64,000 nt of DNA, taken from assembly GCA_964034945.1 (NCBI GenBank), contig OZ035962.1, positions 88,700,650 to 88,764,649 on the forward strand. Reading direction: 5' to 3'. The notes below the pieces were generated by a model that ran no database searches, was not told the origin of the DNA, and saw only the letters and a list, made by a program, of their open reading frames with translations. This stretch comes from Chrysopilus asiliformis. Taxonomy: Eukaryota > Arthropoda > Insecta > Diptera > Rhagionidae. Within the stretch, counting starts at the first letter, position 1. Each line of letters begins with the position of its first letter. Made by a program: the position numbers and the translations under genes. This document shows positions 1-9,479 of this stretch, piece by piece.

Positions 1-80
1 AGGGCTCTAGCGTAAATTGCGCAGGGTCGTAGATTTTGTAGAAGAAAGTTTTGTGTTGACCACAACTGATATTTTTAAAT
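1..80 (+). repeat. Tail of a family-H dispersed repeat
   Basis: The first 80 bases resemble the closing part of repeats ending near 14300 and 17150: 'gtagattttgta' followed by 'gaaagt', then a short interval to 'cacaactgatattt' or a variant of it. Only the 3' end of this copy lies in the window. No coding content seen. Confidence 0.5.
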
Positions 81-149
81 TTAGAACTCGGTATAGTGGC
101 TGAAGAGGTAAAATATTTTTTGAATTATGTTACGTAACGAAATTTGTAA

Positions 150-1165
150 CACGGCACGATTTTTACTTTCCTCTGCTATAGAGGGCAAGTATTGGATAGA
201 TTTAAACTCGAGATCGGGTAGATTTAAACTTTCTGCCTACTACCAAATCCGTTTCAGGTAAAATTATAACGATGTTCGTGCATCTGTCTGCTGGTTTGTC
301 CGTTTTACGTATTTTAAATAACTCGAGAACGCGTTGACCTAGCGACGTGAAATTTTTTGTAAATAAGTTTTACGAAAATTCTAGTTTACTATCAAGTTTT
401 GGAAAAGTAACGGTAGCTATAATGGATACATCACATACAATTCTTTTGAAAAAATACAGTTTTTTGAAAATTTCTCAAAACCTATGCGCTTTTGAAATTT
501 CTGCACCAAACCGCAGGATGCATTACTAAAAGATAACGGCAGGAGCTTTTTCATATTAGCACAGAAATTTCATTTAAAAATTTACATACTATCAAAACAT
601 AAGAGAAAGCAATGCGCCGCAGTAGAATGTTATTTTGAAAAAAATATTGTTTTTTGAAAAATTTTCGAAACCAATGCGCTTTTGGGAAAAAATGAATATA
701 ACAAAATTCAAAGGATATAAAATTTTCTACATTTTTTACTTTAAAGGTTTTTTTTGTATCTCTAACGGTTCTCATAATCTTTGAAAAAAATTAGGTTTTT
801 TGAAAATTCTCAAAAACTATTCGAGTTATTATTTTTATGAAAAAAATGTAAAAAAGCAAATTCAAAGAAAATCCTGCTTTTTTGCTTCAACGGTTTTTAC
901 ATATCTTTTACAATTCTCAACAATTTAAAAAAAAAGGTTTTTTTTGTAATTTTTTGGAATTTATGCGCTATTATGAAAAAAATATTAATCACATTCCAGA
1001 GAAAAAGAATTTGCTGCATTTTTTCCTGCAGAAAATTCTTTTATTTTTACGTGTCTTTAACGGTTCTTGAAATATATAAAAAAATATTGATTTTTACATA
1101 TTTTTTTCGAAATTAAATATTGCAGAGTAAAGTTTTGTGGTGATCACAACTGATATTTTTTTCAT
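150..1165 (+). repeat. Family-B dispersed repeat, near full length
   Basis: It opens with 'ctttcctctgctatag' and closes with 'gatcacaactgatattt'. Similar blocks lie at 16575-17150, 23745-24335 and 50615-51440. Shared landmarks are a 'tctgtctgctggtttgtccg' type stretch, 'gttgacctagcgac', repeated 'tttttgaaaatttctcaaaa' and 'aacggtttttacgtatct'. I found no transposase or reverse transcriptase motif and no clear terminal repeats; the short ORFs inside are not conserved between copies. Class unknown; probably non-autonomous. Confidence 0.6.
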
Positions 1166-1899
1166 TTTACATCCACGAATACAATATCGAAAAATTTAAG
1201 TACCTAATGAAGAAAATTCTATAACTCACAATAATTTCGTGTGATATTTTTACTTAATCAAATCACTTTCTAAATTGTCTAAATAAATCTGGTCCAAATA
1301 TGAAAAATCGTTTATAAGAAAATATGAAGATAAATGGAAATGGGGCGGTTTGATGTTTTATTGACTGCAAAATCACAATATATCACTGATTTGAATAAAT
1401 GCAATCAATTACTTGACATGATGCTAAACATAGCAAATGAACGATACGAGAGCCTTCAAGAGTTTTGCTTTTATTATAGACAGAAAGGAAAATTAAATTA
1501 GTCGAGGCTGAATGTGTCATCTCTAAATGTATAATATAGAAATAAAGTAATTGGTATGAAGATGGTGTTCGTTTTTGGCACTGATTGGACCAAGAATTGG
1601 GTGTAAATTACAGTTGTTGGAGGGGGGTGGAAAATATTGAGTAGAAAATTTTAAAAGCAAAATTTCCGACTTCTTTGTCACTTTATCAACGCTCTGCTCC
1701 TTCTTTGAGTGAGTGTCGTCTGCATGGCAAAGACCAATCTCAGATTGACACTTAATTGCCTTAAAAGTGTTTTCATTGATGAATTTCAGAAATTTCTAAT
1801 TGCATTAGTTTAGCACCGATCTTAAGTTTATTGAGAAAAGCTCGTCTTTTATGTGTATAGAATTGGGATATCTGTACACAGGACCATACGAAGGCAAAA
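1166..1899. other. Unannotated AT-rich sequence
   Basis: No ORF, RNA gene or delimited repeat recognised on either strand. Confidence 0.4.
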
Positions 1900-2565
1900 C
1901 GGCGCCTGGGGTGAAATCTGATTTGGCGCCCCTTTCCTTTCTAAAAATATTGATAAAACGCATTTTTTTGTATGCTTGGAAATTTTGAAAGACCTATCAG
2001 AGAGAAGAAGCTTGTCTCAGTTTTTGTTGGTGCTGCAAAAGGTATCTTAGTTCTTCGTTGCGCAACAAAAACTATGCCGCAAGCAAATTTTGATTAAAAT
2101 CATCCATGCAGATAAAAACTATTGCGCCGCAGTAGAAAAATTTTAAATGTCAATGTCAAATATACCGTTAAATTACTATCCCGCCTTCTTTTTCCCCGGA
2201 AGCTGTTCTCAAGGAGTTTGGCGGCATTTTGTTTTTTTTTTTTTAATCAGCAAAATGCAGCTCTAGAAAAGCAGTCCCCCGGACACCTTAAAAAATTTCC
2301 CTGGATGTCTTAAAGAGATGTCAATGTTTGGCGGAAAGAGAATGAAAAGGCAATCGTACCTTAAATTGACCTAATAGTTGCTAAAGAAGCGCATCTCTAT
2401 GCTCTGTCCTTTTTGATGTCCGAATTTGACACAGCGAACTTCCAAATGTCTCAAAATGTAACCTGAAGCGCAGCACTACCTCGAAAGAAAAACGGTTCTA
2501 GCATAAACCCAGCCCAATGTCTAACCGATTAGTTTGTAAAGTAAATTTACAAAATATTGGTAGAA
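1900..2565 (+). repeat. Family-J repeat, copy 1
   Basis: It aligns by eye with 41150-41600 in the same orientation. Shared blocks include 'ggcgcctgg', 'tgcttgga' plus 'ttttgaaagacc', 'gtatcttagttcttc', 'attgcgccgcag' and 'aaatgtcaatgtcaaat' or a variant. This copy carries about 190 bp (roughly 2160-2345) absent from copy 2. No protein family seen. The decamer TGCGCCGCAG recurs elsewhere in the window (612, 29248, 40308). Confidence 0.55.
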
Positions 2566-3369
2566 AAAGCCCATCCGCCTCCTCTCAGTTCCACGGCACG
2601 GTGCCGTCTGTAAGAATATTCAGTGCAGTATATTTACATTAGATATAAACTTCATATAAACTTCTTACTTAAAATTTCTCTTATGAATGCGTCTTAATAC
2701 ATTTACTACAACTATTGTTCCTGTGAAAAATAGTTTAAAGTTCAAATTAAACAATTTGTATTAAATTTCAAGAGACACAACTTTTATTAAACAATCTTAT
2801 CTACCTGAAAATTCCATCCTGACCCAATTTTTTTTTCTAACGAGTATAATTATTGGGTTGAGTTTAAAGGAAAAATGATTCCTCAATTAGTAAACATTAG
2901 ACAAGCAGGATGACAGATGTGGCCAAACAGAACGAAAACTTTTGGGACGCTTTTCATGTGGAAGGGGCGAAAACTTTAATAGGAAAAGATTAGCTTAACA
3001 TTGAAATCCATCTCGTCTACCTTCTATTAATTGAGATCAAGGCTAACTCAAAAATTCGTGAAAAAAATTTCCCAGAAACATCGAAAAGTGTGAAAATTTT
3101 ACGGTTTCCCTCTTCCCCGCAACTTGATGAAAATTTAAATCGGAAAAGAGTAAAAACTTTGCTTTCCCCCAACTTTTTTGGCGATGAATTTAAATCTGCC
3201 TTATGTGTCTGCTGATTAAAATATAATTTGCGATTAATTAAAAATTTTGTCTAGAGAGAAGTAAAACTGGGGGTAAATAAAATTAACCCTAGAATACTAA
3301 TATGAATTCTTATACACCTTAAATACTAATGTTTGCGTTTGAGGCTACTGTTTTAAAAAAAATCGCGAT
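2566..3369. other. Unannotated AT-rich sequence
   Basis: Nothing recognised; only short open frames without family resemblance. Confidence 0.4.
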
Positions 3370-3850
3370 TTTTGAGATTTTACCTTAATAAATTCTTCAA
3401 TACGACTCACCGTTTTCGAGAAAATAGAAAAAAAATCAATTTATATGGGGGAGGGGGGAAGGAGTAGTTCAACTGGATTTTGCTGTGCAAATAAGTTAAG
3501 TAAAATCATATTCTAAACACATTTTACCATTATAAATTTTTCAATATGACTCACCGTTTTCGAGAAAATTGCAAAAAACTGTTTCGTTTTTATATGGGAG
3601 GGGGCAAGGAATGGTTCAATTTTGCCCGTTCAAGAACCGTTCAAGAATTTAGCCTAGCCATTTACTAAAAATGTAACTGTACAAAATTTCAAGTCTCTAG
3701 CTCAATCTTTTCGAGAGTTTTGGTGTTGACGGACAGACAAACGGACGGACATGCGGAAATCAAAATCTTTTGTCATCCCTAACACCCTGGTGTAGTTCAT
3801 TTTTGTGTACGATGATTGGTCCGATGCGTTACAAACGGTATACTAAATCT
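3370..3850 (+). repeat. Family-A dispersed repeat, copy 1
   Basis: Characteristic order: 'gactcaccgttttcgagaaaa', 'atatggga', 'caagtctctagctcaatc', a degenerate GACA/GACG run ('gacggacagacaaacggacg'), 'tcatccctaacaccctggtg', then 'gttacaaacggtat'. Other copies are 34840-35300 and 60655-61020 in the same orientation, and 17160-18500 in reverse with insertions. The 'acaccctggtgt' block is a short palindrome near the 3' end. No coding capacity; class unknown. Confidence 0.65.
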
Positions 3851-5425
3851 AATATACTCCTAAATATCATATAGAGTATTAAAACATCAAACCAGGAAAA
3901 AAAACTCTTGCAAAACGCAATATACGACATTTTATTTAATCGAATTTGCAAAATGGCTTAAGGCGAACATAAACTACATTTGAATTTGAATTGTCTAAAT
4001 GAAAGTAACGAGATAAAAACAAATGACAAACTTTTGTATGGAATACCGAGAAAAGAGCACGAAATTAGGAAATCCGATTGACCTTAGCACGAACCTAATG
4101 GACTTGTTAAATATTTGTTTACTGTGGCTAATTACTAGCATTTAAATTGGTATATAACTTACCCAGCAGCCAACTTTGTCCAATCAAATGTGACAGAATG
4201 TGTGACCACTAAAGTTGATGGGAGGAGAAAGACGTTTTGCCACTAAAGTAGTTCTACTTGCGAGTTCTTTTGTAGGAAGAATTCTGAAAAATTTTCGCCG
4301 CCTTGTGAAGCAAGCGGGGGTGGCAAAAGCAAATACTTCTCAGGGCAATGTCAAAAAATTTCAATTATTCAAGTGTACGTGACTTTCTGTATGTGTGAGC
4401 ATTTATTTATCCGGACTGCACTTAAAAGAAATTTAAATTGAAGGAAAAAGCGACAAAAAGATGATGGAAATAAATTCGTTTTATTCTGTAACGTCTTTTT
4501 AAAACGTCGAATTAAATGCAAATTGCCAGCACGTGAGGTGGTTACACTTCTATTTCTTAGGATTTTGTAATTTCTTACAATACTCCGGAACACTTGATAA
4601 ACACAACATAAAGAAATTATGTAGAAAAAAAATAAAACCCTTGACATGCACTTGAAAATTTGTTTTTATTACGAACGTATGACACTACTAGCAATTCAAT
4701 GTCTCTTTGAATAAAATTTATAATCACGAAGAAATTCACTTTTATTCATTGCCGATAATATACACCAAGTTAAAATTTTCTATTTATATATTTCACAATA
4801 TATTTCACTACAATCGATTTTCGATAGTGCGTTCGTTTGTTTGAAAATCCCGCGCTAATGGTGCAACCAGAACGGACGCATCGCGGTGACTATTACGGTA
4901 TATTCTAGAAAATTTGAATTCAGAGTTGCCACTTTAGTTGCTGCGTAGGTCAATGTCGGACTCGAAGTGATCCAAGTTCGGGTTGGTGACGGCGTTTTTT
5001 TTCGGTAGATAAAAACCTAAGCTTAGCTTAGCTATCAAGAATACTAGATAAGCATCAAGTGGAATTTTTTCCACATTTGCATCGTTTGAATAACAGAACG
5101 TCTTGCTAAGAGTGATCTTTAAGAAGTTTACGCGATATCTAAGTGTTTGTTGTGTACAATTATTGTCATTTAATGTGAACTAAGATCGTATATGAAAAAA
5201 TAAAATTTTTGGTGGTTCCATTTGCAAAATATTCCGCGAAGAATGATCTTGTAGCAATAAGATTTTTTTAAATATACTGTGGAAACTCGATTTTGAAACG
5301 CTTTAGATTGTGAAGTTTTTGGTTTATGAACAATTCAGTTTTTAACCCCTTAACGTGGGTTTATTTTTAAACATCAGCTAAAATATTTTTTTCATTTTGT
5401 AAAACTTCTGGCATGATTTAGTTAA
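3851..5425. other. Non-coding or unrecognised sequence with one 92-codon frame
   Basis: A minus-strand frame of 92 codons (4369-4647) is rich in basic and aromatic residues and resembles nothing I know; codon use looks like random AT-rich sequence. No repeat boundary found. No gene call made. Confidence 0.35.
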
Positions 5426-5711
5426 CCCGTTCGGTACATGTTTTTTTTCTATGGAGGTTAAAAATTCTGTCTATACAAATTAATGATGTTTAAGCTATTA
5501 GTATTCATTTAAAACAAAAAAAAAATTAAACAGTTTAATTTTTTTCAAATACGTCCACTGTGGTCCAGCTTTTTACTCAAAAAATCAAAATTGGGTCACA
5601 AATGCACTTAAAGGTGCACTGAATGAGAATAGAGTGTTTGAAAATAAATAAATAATAAGTCAATTCAAATTTGTAACTGCGTTGCCATATGGCATAAAAA
5701 TACCGAATGGG
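5426..5711. mobile_element. piggyBac-type MITE (286 bp)
   Basis: Short inverted termini CCCGTTCGGTA and TACCGAATGGG are flanked on both sides by TTAA (5422-5425 and 5712-5715), the piggyBac target site, and start with CCC as piggyBac termini usually do. The interior is AT-rich with no transposase. Non-autonomous; family assignment rests on the target site and termini only. Confidence 0.7.
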
Positions 5712-5969
5712 TTAAGCAAAAAACCAATTATTTTATGAGAACATTACAACGATTACAACGAAACATAAGAAATGTTATTGAACCAAAAACCACTGAAATT
5801 TTAGTGAACCTGAACCAAACCATTAACCGAACCAATCTGTAAAAAAGATGGCCGATCCAGACCCAAGTCAAAGTAGTTTTTAAAATAAATTCTGTAACTA
5901 TACCAAAAATTCGAATTTTTTACACGTGGTTCGGTTAACATTTGAATTTTTGGGATTGAAAAACTATTA

Positions 5970-6896
5970 ACGTATGCGGAATGAAATCCGAACAAGCCAA
6001 AATCACCACGTGGTGATGCCTTCTGAATAAAATGACAAATAATTTCTTCAGAGAAATTGATGGCACTTCCCTGCCTTTGATTTAAAATTGAGTCCAATTA
6101 GATAATTTTACAGTAAGTTGTGAAAATGGCACTGTCGGAGTTAGAACGTCGAGAATTAATTTGTAACTTTTGCAAGGAAAATCCGAATAAGACCAAAAAT
6201 TGTGATGGATGATGAGTCGTACTTTACTGTGGGGGGCAACGAGTGGCAACCAAAATATTATTATGACTCTCCCGAATATGAAACACCAGCCAAAAATAAG
6301 TATATCCCGAAAATAAAGTTTCCTTGTAAGGTTATGTGGTGGCTGGCTATCAGCCAGCAAGCCTATATTTTTTAAGAGTGGTTTGGCGATCAATGCGCGA
6401 ACTTATGCGACTAAATTCTTGCCAGTTTTTAAGAAATTTATCGAATATTATCATAGAAATGATAAAGTAATTTTTTGGCCTGATTTAGCATCTCCACATT
6501 ATGCTAACGCAACACTGTCCGAATTAGAGCGAAGAAATATCGAAATTGTTCCGAAAGATTGTAACCCTCCAAACGTTCCGCAACTGAGGCCGATTGGAAC
6601 TTTTTGGACAAATTTGAAAAGAGAAGTCTACGGAACAGGTTATCGGCCAAGAAATGTGGATTGTCTAATAAACAGAATTAAAATTGCATTGAAAAAGATT
6701 GAAACATCCGGAATCCAGACGGCCATGGAAGAATTACCCAAAAAAGTTAGAAAGCAAACCGTTCCGGAGTTGAATTTTTTTTGTGAGTTTTCTTTGAATC
6801 TAATATTATAAATAAAATAAAAATATATCAACATATTACACGGAGTTTTTTATTATTATCATTTTAGTAAGTGTTCGGATTTCATTCCGCATACGT
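5970..6896 (+). mobile_element. Tc1/mariner-superfamily element, deleted copy (927 bp)
   Basis: Terminal inverted repeats of about 25 bp begin ACGTATGCGGAATGAAATCC on the left; the right end is their reverse complement. TA lies immediately outside both ends (5968-5969 and 6897-6898). Inside is a broken DDE transposase (separate entry) lacking the N-terminal helix-turn-helix region, so this is an internally deleted, inactive copy. It interrupts a family-E repeat and is therefore younger than it. Confidence 0.85.
6184..6811 (+). pseudogene. Broken Tc1-like DDE transposase
   Basis: Two overlapping plus-strand frames together encode the catalytic half of a DDE_3-type transposase. The first frame carries 'MDDESYFTV', with the first catalytic Asp, and 'VMWWLAIS'. 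It ends at a TAA in a run of T near 6370. The second frame continues with 'FWPDLASPHYA', with the second Asp, then 'NPPNVPQLRPIGTFW' and 'LKREVYGTGYRPRN'. The shift fits a one-base change in the T run. In relatives the last motif usually reads LRPIE; here the third catalytic acid is Gly. The DNA-binding N-terminus is absent. Inactive on three counts. Confidence 0.85.
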
Positions 6897-7452
6897 TACT
6901 TTGATTTTCTATTACAGCCCACCAAAACCAGACTTTTGATGGTGCCATCGATATCGGAGTACTTTTTGTGTAATTTAGGGTTGCTTAATCCGAAGCTGGC
7001 CATGGCATCTGCTCTAGTTTTATAAGAAATGAAGGAAAAATATTGTTGGTTTCCAAATTTTAAATATTTAAACCAATTTATGTATTATTCTCATATCTGA
7101 AGGCTGATACAGCAAAACCACCGACAGATTTGGATTCAGCAGCACCAAATTACATAATAAAGGCTCTTATATCGCGTGCACCAAATTGAGTGTCAGCCTG
7201 TGTTATCGACCAGATTTTTATAGATCCATCCATGTTATCGACCAGTCCAATTAGTACTGAAAAACCGCCTCCGTGTCCTGTTTCTCAAGAAATATAACTA
7301 ATATGATCAGAAAACGCAAAAACCAATGAGCAGGAACCAAAAACCATTGAATCATTGAAATTTTTGGGGAACCCAAACCAGAACCAAATTTTTAAATTTT
7401 AAGAACCCAAAACCAAATTCAAAAACTATTGTTGAAATTCAATTCATCCTTA

Positions 7453-7621
7453 AGGCCTGTGTCCACATGGAAGTTTATTTGCAGAAGTCGCTTCTAGCAG
7501 AGACTTCTGGAAGTTTTTCCCGTGGAAACACTAACTGCAAGTGAACTTTCAGAAGTTGTGACACCAGAAATCTCTTCTAGAAGCGACTTCTGCAAATAAA
7601 CTTCCATGTGGACACAGGCCT
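7453..7621. mobile_element. Foldback MITE with TTA duplication (169 bp)
   Basis: Near-palindromic element with arms of about 58 bp starting AGGCCTGTGTCCACATGGAA, flanked by TTA at 7450-7452 and 7622-7624. A 3-bp TTA/TAA site is typical of PIF/Harbinger (Tourist-type) elements. The middle keeps degenerate copies of the 'gcagaagt' motif. No coding capacity. Four further MITEs in this window share the TTA/TAA site (35401, 38016, 50091, 50649). Confidence 0.8.
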
Positions 7622-7695
7622 TTACACCAAAACCGAACTACACTCAGAAAACTTTCGATTGCATCTCTGCAATGTTTCAGTTTGTGAACAAGATA

Positions 7696-7953
7696 TCGTC
7701 GGCTAAAAGTGAAATTGTGCTAAGTCCATTATACCAAATTTGACAGAAGAGCAATAAAAAACCTTGTTAAATCATTTTAATTTTCATTTAAAGAAAACAA
7801 AGTCTCATTTAAAGAAAACTGAGCCCAATTTTTCTCATTTAAAGAAAGCTCAGTGTTATTGAAAAAGAATTAAAACGATTTAACAAGGTTTTCATTGCTC
7901 TTCTGGAAAATTATACCAAATGCACTTAGCACAATTTCACTTTTAGCCGACGA
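7696..7953. mobile_element. Foldback MITE with TA duplication (258 bp)
   Basis: Arms of about 85 bp start TCGTCGGCTAAAAGTGAAAT. TA flanks both ends (7694-7695 and 7954-7955). The loop holds three imperfect direct repeats of 'ctcatttaaagaaaac'. A diverged single arm of the same family lies at 35795-35870. TA duplication suggests mobilisation by a Tc1/mariner-type transposase (inference). Confidence 0.75.
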
Positions 7954-8520
7954 TATGATGTTTTTTTTGGCTAAAGTCAGGATTTCAGTTAGAATCTATA
8001 AATTTCCTACAAGTGCGTTTGTAAAAATGAAATATATTGGATAGCAAAATCAGATAACTTTTTCAGTTTCCCTTCTCCTTTTATAAATGAATTTTAAATT
8101 CGATGCGTTGAAAAAATTGCAGAGATATAAAATGTTCCGAATATGAATTTACATCAGAGATGCAAACCGGTTTTTTGAACCGAACCAAAAATTACTGAAC
8201 CACTAAAATTTTAGTGAACTAAAACTAAACCATAAATCGAACCAAACCATTTTTTAAAAAAATGGCCGTATCCAACCAAAACCAAACTGGTTTAAGAAAA
8301 AGATGGCCGAAATGAATCAAAACCAAACCAGTTTTTAAAAAAAAATGGCCGAACCGAACCGAACCAAACCAGTGTCTAAAACAAATGCTGTAATCAAACC
8401 ACATACCAGATTTTTTGGTAGTTCCGTTAGGTTCAAATTTGAATTTTTGAGATCGAAAAATTCATATTATTTTCTATTTTTGACCAGATTTAGAGTTTAG
8501 CATTTTGTTAGGTTAATCTA

Positions 8521-9309
8521 TACCTTTTCAACTTCAAATTGGAAATAAGCAATATCAAATTGGAAATAAGCAATGTCAAATTGGAAATTATCATTTTCAA
8601 ATTGGGAATAATCATTTTCAAATTGGGAATAATCATTTTCAAATTGGAAATAAACTTTAAAAATTGAAAATAATCATTAAAAATTGAAAAAAATCATTAA
8701 AAATTGGGAAAAATGGTTTTCAAACGATAAAAGAAGTTGTTAAGTTTTTTATTTGTTGCATATATAAAAATAATATTTTTGCTCTTAAAATGACGTATAT
8801 TAAGAAAACGGAAGCTGATAATATTAAAAAAACAAATTTGTGCTTTTTATAACAATGGTGGGGATTGGAGAACTTGCTTGGTCAGCTCTTAAGGCTTCTA
8901 TTAAACGAGATTTAGCAGGTGAAATGCCACAGATTTTAACATGTGAAAATAGGACAAATTTGTCCCAAACCGAATTTCGCCTACAAAGGATTGAAAATAT
9001 TATACAGCGGAATGTACCAAATTTATCTGTTGCAAATTGTGCTAAATATGTTGCTTATGTTCAAAAATTCATACCAGATGTTTTAAATTTGATTTGTGTG
9101 TTTTTTTAACTTAAATGATGTTTTCCAATTTTTAATGATTATTTCCAATTTTTAATGATTTTTTTCAATTTTTAATGATTATTTTCAATTTTTAAAGTTT
9201 ATTTTCAATTTTTAAAGTTTATTTCCAATTTGAAAATGATTATTTCCAATTTGACATTGCTTATTTCCAATTTGATATTGCTTATTTCCAATTTGAAGTT
9301 GAAAAGGTA
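8521..9309. mobile_element. Foldback-type element with iterated terminal inverted repeats (789 bp)
   Basis: The outer ends are inverted copies (TACCTTTTCAACTTCAAATT), with TA outside both (8519-8520 and 9310-9311). Each arm of about 190 bp is itself an array of about nine imperfect units of roughly 20 bp of the type 'caaattggaaataagcaat'. The right array is the reverse complement of the left, unit by unit, including the drift towards 'aaaaattgaaaataatcatt' at the inner side. Iterated inverted arms recall Drosophila FB elements, but the TA site suggests a Tc1/mariner-related origin. The centre carries the 89-codon frame described separately. Confidence 0.8.
8840..9109 (+). pseudogene. 89-codon frame, possible transposase C-terminus
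   Basis: The frame lies exactly between the two iterated arms. The segment 'GELAWSALKASIKRD' followed some 30 residues later by 'ENIIQRNVP' and 'CAKYVAYVQKF' follows the general pattern of the C-terminal tail of DDE_3 (Tc1-like) transposases: a W-x-x-(I/L)-K helix, then 'NV...W..C..HV'. No DDE residues are present. A remnant of the founding element's transposase is likely; a captured host fragment is the alternative. The start codon is uncertain because the frame could be an exon-like remnant. Confidence 0.4.
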
Positions 9310-9479
9310 TAGTAGGTACCAAAAAAACATTCCACAGACTGGTAGTCTTGTGTAAAAGTAAAAACCATTAGTGGTAAAAATTCGGTTAGCCAGAACCAAA
9401 ACCAAATTTTTGGAATTTTGAGAAAACAAAACCAGAACAAAATTTTGAAATTTTAGGAACCACTATTCAAATAAAACTA

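Larger units (their letters stand above)
5760..7440 (+). repeat. Family-E AACCAAA-rich repeat, copy 1, split by a Tc1-like element
   Basis: Low-complexity sequence rich in 'gaaccaaaccat', with landmarks 'gaaattttagtgaac', 'gatggccga' and 'tttgaatttttgggat'. The same order recurs at 8160-9475. This copy is interrupted by the element at 5970-6896. The right portion (about 7320-7440) matches the right end of copy 2 ('aaccaaatttttaaatttt' versus 'aaccaaatttttggaatttt'). No coding content. Confidence 0.5.
8160..9475 (+). repeat. Family-E AACCAAA-rich repeat, copy 2, split by a foldback element
   Basis: Same landmark order as copy 1 ('actaaaattttagtgaac', 'aatggccg', 'tttgaatttttgagatcg', then 'cagaaccaaaaccaaattt' on the right). 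It is interrupted by the element at 8521-9309. No coding content in the repeat itself. Confidence 0.5.

Noticed and set aside
8537..8705. CRISPR-like short direct repeats
   Set aside because: Contiguous 20-bp units without spacers, mirrored at 9117-9297; these are arms of a foldback element.
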